A stretch of 64,000 bases of DNA from Ravibacter sp964559125. Lineage in GTDB: Bacteria > Bacteroidota > Bacteroidia > Cytophagales > Spirosomataceae. The translations under genes were made by a program, and so were the position numbers. Positions 58,708 to 64,000 of the stretch are shown here, one piece after another (the first letter of the stretch is position 1; each line of letters opens with the position of its first letter). A model generated the notes under the pieces. That model was not told the origin of the DNA, made no database searches, and was given only the letters and a program-made list of their open reading frames with translations. Where the stretch lies: contig CAZLGW010000006.1 of assembly GCA_964559125.1 (NCBI GenBank), positions 124,001 through 188,000 of the forward strand, written 5' to 3'.

Positions 58708-59838
58708 ATGCAAGAAGTATCAACTTACATCAGACTGCTATTCTCAGGCTTACTGCTAAGTGCTGTAGGCAGCTGTATCGATCCGTTCAATCCGCCTGAA
58801 ATCGATAATAAAAATACCCATCTTGTTTTCGACGGCTATTTGCAGGCCAACGGCACCGACACCAGTTGGATCAGGCTCTCCCGGAGCCAGAATGTTCACG
58901 ACCCCTCCATTCCGGCAAAGGAAAATAATGCGTCGATAAAAGTCGAGAATGAAAGCGGGATGACATTTACTTTCCGGCTTGCTCCACAGGGAGACGGTCT
59001 CTACTATCTGCCTCCGATCAGGCTGGATATCAATGAGAGTTACCGTCTTTCAATAGTACTATCTGACGGGAAAGCCTACGAGTCTGACTGGCAGCAGCTT
59101 TCCGTATCCCCACCGATCGACAGCGTTACCTACACCCTCGATGGCCGTGAGGGTGTACAGATCTATGTTCATACGCACGATCCCACCAACCAGACCCGGT
59201 TTTATAAATGGACATTCGATGAAACCTGGGAATACCGGACGCCGCTCTATAGCGCATACGAGATCATCGGTAGGACAATAGTAGAAAGGGAAGTAGATAT
59301 TAACCGATGCTGGTCTTCTCTTACCGCTACCAATATAAACTTGTTTACCACGGCAGCACTTTCGCAGGACCTGGTCCGTTATCATCCCGTTACCTATGTT
59401 TCGGCTGCTACCGACAAGCTCTTAAACCTGTACAGTATTAATGTTCACCAGCAGGCCCTCACACGGGAAGCTTTTGATTACTGGACAGAGCTCGCCCGGA
59501 ATAATGAAACCAACGGGAGCATTTTTGACCCTTTCCCTTCACAGCTATGGGGTAATATCAGGTCGGTGAGCGATCCTAAAGAAAGGGTTTTGGGCTTTTT
59601 CTCGGGCGGTGCCACCCAGTCCGAAAGGATATTTATCAGGGAACACCTCGGGCGGTCTCCATGGTGCTCGGACATGGAGATAGATACGCTTTCATCTCGT
59701 AGCGAAGAATTCTTTGAGAGTACCTATCTGATCGTCAACCAGATACCGGAGACCCCTAACTACATCATGGCGGCCCCTCACTGCCTCGACTGCCGGTTAA
59801 AAGGGGGGACCGTCAAAAGCCCGCCCTTCTGGCCCTGA
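58708..59838 (+). CDS. DUF4249 lipoprotein
   Basis: The 376-residue protein has a short signal peptide with a lipobox-like end (LLSAVGSC), so it is probably a lipoprotein, likely at the outer membrane. The mature part begins DPFNPPEI and shows the DUF4249 pattern: VFDGYLQANGTDTSWIRLSRSQ, INESYRLSI and WQQLSVSPPIDSVTY. DUF4249 genes nearly always follow TonB receptors of this type. By analogy to SusD the protein may cap or present substrate to the receptor, but this is inference. The start at 58708 puts the signal peptide at the N-terminus; an upstream in-frame ATG lies within the receptor gene. Confidence 0.92.
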   Translation: MQEVSTYIRLLFSGLLLSAVGSCIDPFNPPEIDNKNTHLVFDGYLQANGTDTSWIRLSRSQNVHDPSIPAKENNASIKVENESGMTFTFRLAPQGDGLYYLPPIRLDINESYRLSIVLSDGKAYESDWQQLSVSPPIDSVTYTLDGREGVQIYVHTHDPTNQTRFYKWTFDETWEYRTPLYSAYEIIGRTIVEREVDINRCWSSLTATNINLFTTAALSQDLVRYHPVTYVSAATDKLLNLYSINVHQQALTREAFDYWTELARNNETNGSIFDPFPSQLWGNIRSVSDPKERVLGFFSGGATQSERIFIREHLGRSPWCSDMEIDTLSSRSEEFFESTYLIVNQIPETPNYIMAAPHCLDCRLKGGTVKSPPFWP

Positions 59839-59863
59839 GTTTTCTATTTGATTTTGCAGAGCA

Positions 59864-62251
59864 ATGAAATTACCCCGATATATCTCTTTCCTGATCATAG
59901 CTGTAATCCTCGCAGCAGCATTTCCCCGAAGAACCCTGTGCCAACAGGCGCCCAGCCCTGTTTCTGAAAGTATAAGCCGCAGGATCGCCGATTACCAGCC
60001 GGAAAAAGCTTATATACATCTCGACCGGCCTACCTACCTGGTGGGAGAGACCCTCTGGTTCAAAATGTGGGTGACCGACGAGAACCTTATCCCCGCCAAC
60101 CTGAGCAGGATCGGCTACCTGGAGGTGATCAACGGTGAAAACCAGGCGGTCATACAGGCAAAGGTAACGCTGGAAAACGGCAGGGGGAGCGGGGCAATAC
60201 CTATTCCGACCGACCTACCTTCGGGCAACTACCTGGTGCGCGGCTACACTGCCTGGATGAAAAACTTTTCCGGCGCTCATTTTTTTGAAACCACCCTATG
60301 CCTGATCAATCCTTTCTCCCCTCTGCCGGTATCCGCACCCGACAATACCACCGGATCCTCCGGGCCCGCCCTGCAGTTTTTCCCGGAGGGCGGCAGTGCA
60401 TTGCCGGGAATTGAAAACAAAATTGCTTTTAAAGCGCAGGGGCCGGATGGCAGAGGATTCAATTTCACCGGGAAGCTGCTGGATCAAAACGGGCATACCG
60501 CGGCAGAATTCAAACCCCTGGTGCATGGGATCGGGCATTTCCTGTTCAATCCCCGGAAAGGCCATACCTACCGGGCGGAGATAACCGACGAAAAAGGGCT
60601 TCAGCATACCTTTCCGTTTGATGTGATCAGGCCGGAAGGATATGCGGCACGCCTTACGGAAAGCGGCAACGAGCTGAAAATAGAAGTCAGCCCGGGAAGT
60701 CCGGATGCGGCAGGCAGCACGCTGCACCTTCTCCACTACAACAGCAGCAAAAGTACCGCCGTCCAGGCCCGGGCCGAGGGTGGAAAAGCCAGTTTCAGCC
60801 TGCCCAAGTCCAGGCTGAAGCCGGGTGTAAACGTTCTGGTCATCTTCGATCATAACCTGAAACCGGTAGCCGAACGCCTCTACTTTAACCTGCCGGCCGC
60901 CGAAGCATCCGCTACAGTTTCGGCTGATAAGGGTGCTTTTAACAAAAGAGAGAAAATTTCACTGAACTTTAAGACCTTCCAGCTCAGCGACACCCTTGAA
61001 GCATCCGTTTCGGTCTTCCTCACCGACAGCCTGCCCCAAGTGCGGCAGCCGGATATAGGCGTCCATCTCCTCTTTACCTCCGAGCTGAAGGGGACGATAG
61101 AAAATCCGGGCTACTACTTTGCAGAAAGAAACGCGGCTGCCAAAGAAGCGCTCGACAACGTCATGCTCACCCACGGATGGAGGAGGTACAAAACAGAACA
61201 CCTGCTTCGCGACTGGCTGAACCCCGAATACCTGCCCGAAATCAGGGGGCATATTATTACCGGGAAAATCACGTCGGCTGCCGCTGATCTTCCGCTCAAT
61301 ACCCGGCCGGTCTTCGCCGCCTATCCATCCATCAAGATAGCGCCGTTGGTCGGCATGAGTGATGATAAAGGCCGGTTTGTCCTGGAAGCAAGGAATTTTA
61401 CCGGCGCCAGGGAACTGGTATTCCAGACCAATTACAGGATGGATTCTACTTCGAGGATTTCGGTCGACAGCCCTTTCGCACCGGTTACCGACGCTACCTC
61501 AAAGCTCGACCCTCTTGTCCTGAAAAGTGAAATGCAGACGGACATCCTGAAGAGAAGCATCAACATGCAGGCTGTCAACAGCTATTTCCCACAGAAACGG
61601 GCCGCTCCCCCGACCGACAGTATTCCTTTCTACGGGCGGCCCGACTTCAGGTATTACCTCGACGACTATACGAGGTTCCCTACCATGGAGGAGATCCTGA
61701 GCGAATACGTACCTGCCGTGAGCATCAGGCTCAGGAGGGGCAGGTACTACACCCGTGTAGTAGAAACCGGTATCCATACCCAATTCTTCACAGAAGACCC
61801 TCTCCTGCTGATAGACGGCATCCCGGTCTTCGATACCGACCGTATTATTCATTTCGACCCGCTTAAAGTCCAGAGAACCGACGTTGTGAACCGGATGTAT
61901 TACCTCGGCCCCCTCGCTTTCCCCGGGATAGTAAGCTATAGTACCTATACGCACGACCTGGCCGGGTTTGAAGTAGACCCGCGGGCCCTGATCCTTGCCT
62001 ACGACGGCGCCCTCGAGCAGCGGGATTTTTATGCACCCAGGTATGACAGGGAGCTGAAAAACGGCCGGCGGTTACCTGATCTCCGGAACCTGATGTACTG
62101 GTCGCCTTCCGTCAGCATCGTACCGGGAAAAGAAACTGTCCTCGATTTTTACACTTCCGATCAACCGGGCCGCTACAAAATCGTTGTGCAGGGGCTCTCG
62201 GCAAAAGGAACGCCGCTTTCGGCAGTTTCCGAATTTACCGTGAACGACTAA
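59864..62251 (+). CDS. secreted MG2/alpha-2-macroglobulin-like domain protein of the TonB receptor operon
   Basis: The 795-residue protein has a signal peptide (about 1-27). It then opens with the macroglobulin MG2-type start EKAYIHLDRPTYLVGETLWFKMWV, followed by several Ig-like beta domains (PSGNYLVRGYTAWMKN, FPEGGSALPGIENKIAFKA). Near the C-terminus come a plug-like stretch (LLIDGIPVFDTD) and a last beta domain. Such proteins sit in operons with TonB receptors and DUF4249 lipoproteins in Bacteroidota. They lack the thioester and peptidase bait of true macroglobulins. Role unknown, perhaps periplasmic or surface handling of a protein or peptide substrate. Its end overlaps the convergent dehydrogenase gene by 4 bp. 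Confidence 0.85.
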   Translation: MKLPRYISFLIIAVILAAAFPRRTLCQQAPSPVSESISRRIADYQPEKAYIHLDRPTYLVGETLWFKMWVTDENLIPANLSRIGYLEVINGENQAVIQAKVTLENGRGSGAIPIPTDLPSGNYLVRGYTAWMKNFSGAHFFETTLCLINPFSPLPVSAPDNTTGSSGPALQFFPEGGSALPGIENKIAFKAQGPDGRGFNFTGKLLDQNGHTAAEFKPLVHGIGHFLFNPRKGHTYRAEITDEKGLQHTFPFDVIRPEGYAARLTESGNELKIEVSPGSPDAAGSTLHLLHYNSSKSTAVQARAEGGKASFSLPKSRLKPGVNVLVIFDHNLKPVAERLYFNLPAAEASATVSADKGAFNKREKISLNFKTFQLSDTLEASVSVFLTDSLPQVRQPDIGVHLLFTSELKGTIENPGYYFAERNAAAKEALDNVMLTHGWRRYKTEHLLRDWLNPEYLPEIRGHIITGKITSAAADLPLNTRPVFAAYPSIKIAPLVGMSDDKGRFVLEARNFTGARELVFQTNYRMDSTSRISVDSPFAPVTDATSKLDPLVLKSEMQTDILKRSINMQAVNSYFPQKRAAPPTDSIPFYGRPDFRYYLDDYTRFPTMEEILSEYVPAVSIRLRRGRYYTRVVETGIHTQFFTEDPLLLIDGIPVFDTDRIIHFDPLKVQRTDVVNRMYYLGPLAFPGIVSYSTYTHDLAGFEVDPRALILAYDGALEQRDFYAPRYDRELKNGRRLPDLRNLMYWSPSVSIVPGKETVLDFYTSDQPGRYKIVVQGLSAKGTPLSAVSEFTVND

Positions 62252-63186
62252 TCCTGTGTTTTTCTCCAGTCACGGATCTGGCGGCACAGCACCTCGTTGA
62301 TCCGCACATAGCTCTCGTGCGTCCATCCGCCTACGTGGGGAGTCAATACTACGTTCCCGGATCCGGCCAGGTAGTCAAACACTTCCCGTTGCGTAGGCGT
62401 CAGCCTATCCAGCTTCTCGTTTTCGAGTACATCGAGGCAGGCTCCTTTAATCTTCCCCGATTTCAACCCGGCCACTACGGCTGATAGATCGGCAACTTCA
62501 CCGCGGGCGGCATTGACCAGGTAAAACGGCTTTTTCATACGATCAATGAAGCTCCCGTCGACCAGGTGAAAAGATTCTTCAGTAAGCGGAATATGCAGGC
62601 TGACGATATCGGCTTCGTCCTGGATCTGCTCCAGCGAAGCTTCCGATGCGTTGGCATCACTGTAATTCTTTTTGAATTTATCGTAAGCCAATACCCGGCA
62701 GCCAAATCCCGACAGCCTTTTTCCGGTTGCACTGCCGTTGTTCCCGTAGCCTATCAGCCCTACCGTCTTGCCCATCAGTTCAACACCACGGTTTCCTTCC
62801 CGATCCCATATTTCGTGTCGCACCTGCCTGTCGGCCGTGACAATATTGTTGAAAAGCCCCAGGAGCATCCCGAGCACATGCTCTGCTACCGCATCCCGGT
62901 TCCCTTCTCCTGCATGAAACAGCGCGATACCCTTTACCTCTACCGCCGGGATATCGATCAGATCCAGGCCAGCACCCGCACGGGCTATAAATTTCAGCTT
63001 CGGCGCCCTTTCCAGGAATTCCGTATCCACCATCGTTTTGCTGCGTATCATCAGTCCTTCATACGCACCTACCGCTTCCAGTATTTCGTTTCTTTTAAGG
63101 CCGGGGGCATATTCATAATTCCATCCGTCCGCGTCAAGCATTTCTATCAGGGACGGATGCATTTCATCAACAATCAGAATTTTCAT
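62248..63186 (-). CDS. D-2-hydroxyacid dehydrogenase, SerA-like
   Basis: The 312-residue NAD-dependent enzyme has the split catalytic domain and a central Rossmann domain with GKTVGLIGYGNNGSATGKRL (pattern G-x-G-x2-G with Asn in place of the middle residues). The catalytic residues fit the family: Arg in VNAARGEVADL, Glu in the VLENEKL region and His in LTPHVGGWTHES. It resembles phosphoglycerate dehydrogenase without the C-terminal ACT domain, so it could start serine synthesis or act on another 2-hydroxyacid. Start at 63186 is preferred to an ATG 14 codons upstream, which lies over the promoter. Confidence 0.9.
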   Translation of the reverse strand: MKILIVDEMHPSLIEMLDADGWNYEYAPGLKRNEILEAVGAYEGLMIRSKTMVDTEFLERAPKLKFIARAGAGLDLIDIPAVEVKGIALFHAGEGNRDAVAEHVLGMLLGLFNNIVTADRQVRHEIWDREGNRGVELMGKTVGLIGYGNNGSATGKRLSGFGCRVLAYDKFKKNYSDANASEASLEQIQDEADIVSLHIPLTEESFHLVDGSFIDRMKKPFYLVNAARGEVADLSAVVAGLKSGKIKGACLDVLENEKLDRLTPTQREVFDYLAGSGNVVLTPHVGGWTHESYVRINEVLCRQIRDWRKTQD

Positions 63187-63225
63187 CGAAGCGCTTAATT
63201 TTTGTAACTTTCGGGGCAAATTTGG

Positions 63226-63233
63226 CAAAAATA
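63226..63233 (-). promoter_or_regulatory. promoter -7 element of the SerA-like gene
   Basis: The minus strand reads TATTTTTG, an exact TAnnTTTG, 39 bp before the ATG at 63186. This makes the upstream ATG at 63228 unlikely to be used. Confidence 0.5.
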
Positions 63234-63275
63234 GGAATCAAACGCTTCCTTATAATTGATCGCAGTAAAATATTT

Positions 63276-64000
63276 ATGTCTGAAGAACAACGAAAACCCC
63301 TTATAGGAATCACTCTGGGAGATTATAACGGCATAGGACCGGAAATAATCCTGAAAGCGGTACAGGGGCATCAGCTGAACAATTTTTGTATTCCGGTCAT
63401 ATACGGCTCCACGAGAGTACTCAACAGGTACCGGCAGCTTCTCAACTTAAAAGAGCTGCAGCTTTTCGGCGCGCATAACATCGACCAGATCAACCGGAAG
63501 CAACTCAACGTCATCAACTGCTGGAATGATAACCAATCGGACGTAGAGCCCGGGAAAATAACCGAGGCCGCCGGCAAGGCTGCCTTTGCCGCTCTCCGCG
63601 CTGCCGTCGAGGATCTGAAAGCCGGCAAGATCGATGCGCTGGTTACAGCTCCTATTAACAAGGATAATATACAAGGCCCGGAGTTCAGGTTCCCGGGGCA
63701 CACAGAGTACCTTGCCCATGCCTTTAAGGTGAAGGAGGCGCTGATGTTTATGGTATCCGACTTCCTGCGGGTAGGCGTCCTTACAGGCCACATGCCCCTG
63801 GAAAAGGTAAAGGAACATATCACGGCCGAAGCGCTCAGGAATAAGATTCTCCAGATGATGAGGTCGCTAAAAAACGACTTTGGCATCCAGAAGCCCAGGC
63901 TTGCAGTACTCGGACTGAATCCTCATGCGGGTGAAAACGGCCTGCTGGGAGCAGAGGAGAAAGAGATCATTCACCCCGTAATTGAAGAGTTCAGAGCAAA
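63276..64000 (+). CDS. pdxA: 4-hydroxythreonine-4-phosphate dehydrogenase (partial, cut by window end)
   Basis: The visible first 241 residues match PdxA, which oxidises 4-phosphohydroxy-L-threonine in vitamin B6 synthesis. Conserved features are IGITLGDYNGIGPEI at the N-terminus, VTAPINKDNI, the metal-site histidine in FPGHTEYLA, VLTGHMPLEKV and the LNPHAGENG motif. It is divergent from the SerA-like gene. In bacteria using the DXP-independent-of-host pathway, SerA-like and PdxB-like dehydrogenases and PdxA belong to connected steps, so the neighbour might serve PLP synthesis, but this is inference. The reading frame is intact to base 64000. Confidence 0.96.
   Translation, partial: MSEEQRKPLIGITLGDYNGIGPEIILKAVQGHQLNNFCIPVIYGSTRVLNRYRQLLNLKELQLFGAHNIDQINRKQLNVINCWNDNQSDVEPGKITEAAGKAAFAALRAAVEDLKAGKIDALVTAPINKDNIQGPEFRFPGHTEYLAHAFKVKEALMFMVSDFLRVGVLTGHMPLEKVKEHITAEALRNKILQMMRSLKNDFGIQKPRLAVLGLNPHAGENGLLGAEEKEIIHPVIEEFRA

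Overview
The window is a chromosomal stretch of a member of the Bacteroidota, most like the Sphingobacteriia/Chitinophagia/Cytophagia side of the phylum. The evidence is: Bacteroidota-only or Bacteroidota-rich families (DUF3078, DUF4290, DUF4249, a type IX secretion sorting domain on a CotH protein, several TonB-dependent receptors with carboxypeptidase-like N-terminal domains); the phylum's own promoter type (TTG or TTTG, about 20 nt, TAnnTTTG) in front of many genes; and the lack of obvious Shine-Dalgarno sequences. Base composition is near even except for an AT-rich block around 25.2-26.8 kb. No phage, transposase, integrase or CRISPR array is seen.

Layout. 1-12.9 kb: tail of an unidentified gene, an AraC/Ada-type DNA alkylation repair protein, two tandem PepSY-like secreted proteins, a convergent NtrC-like regulator and hybrid histidine kinase pair, a TetA-like efflux pump, purH with a coupled metalloprotease-like gene, an SSS symporter, cysE and a MerR regulator. 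12.9-25.1 kb: an M28 peptidase, metH divergent from an Lrp/AsnC regulator, a CotH-like secreted protein, an ABC exporter, der, era and the initiator tRNA. 25.2-29.8 kb: an AT-rich polytopic glycosyltransferase-like gene, a BNR/sialidase-like secreted protein and a second large polytopic protein. 29.8-32.9 kb: an envelope-stress-like cluster of ECF sigma factor, small membrane protein, CmpX-like MscS channel, DUF3078 protein and MscL. 33.0-37.1 kb: tsf, rpsB, rpsI, rplM and a long-form ispH.

37.2-40.5 kb: ECF sigma, anti-sigma and DUF4097 operon bracketed by two hairpin repeats, then a secreted EEP-family hydrolase. 40.4-40.7 kb holds a decayed HigA-type antitoxin fragment. 40.8-50.3 kb: purple-acid-phosphatase-like enzyme, Nudix hydrolase, gmhA, a Wzi/RemB-like outer-membrane barrel, a large TonB-dependent receptor, mannose-1-phosphate guanylyltransferase and a secreted DUF1080 protein. 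50.3-55.0 kb: MFS transporter, a DUF4143 AAA ATPase, murA and a DUF4290 gene. 55.2-62.3 kb: a four-gene TonB receptor operon (unknown protein, receptor, DUF4249 lipoprotein, MG2-like protein). 62.2-64 kb: a SerA-like dehydrogenase divergent from pdxA, which is cut by the window end.

The most unusual structure is at 51.6-52.95 kb. The DUF4143 ATPase gene lies between two copies of the last bases of murA. One copy is the real murA end. The other, diverged copy supplies the ATPase stop codon. The ATPase promoter also overlaps a perfect 20-bp inverted repeat. This looks like a solitary module that inserted at the 3' end of a housekeeping gene with no integrase nearby. Second is the sigma factor/CmpX-like channel cluster, whose gene content resembles the sigX-cmpX neighbourhood of Pseudomonas.
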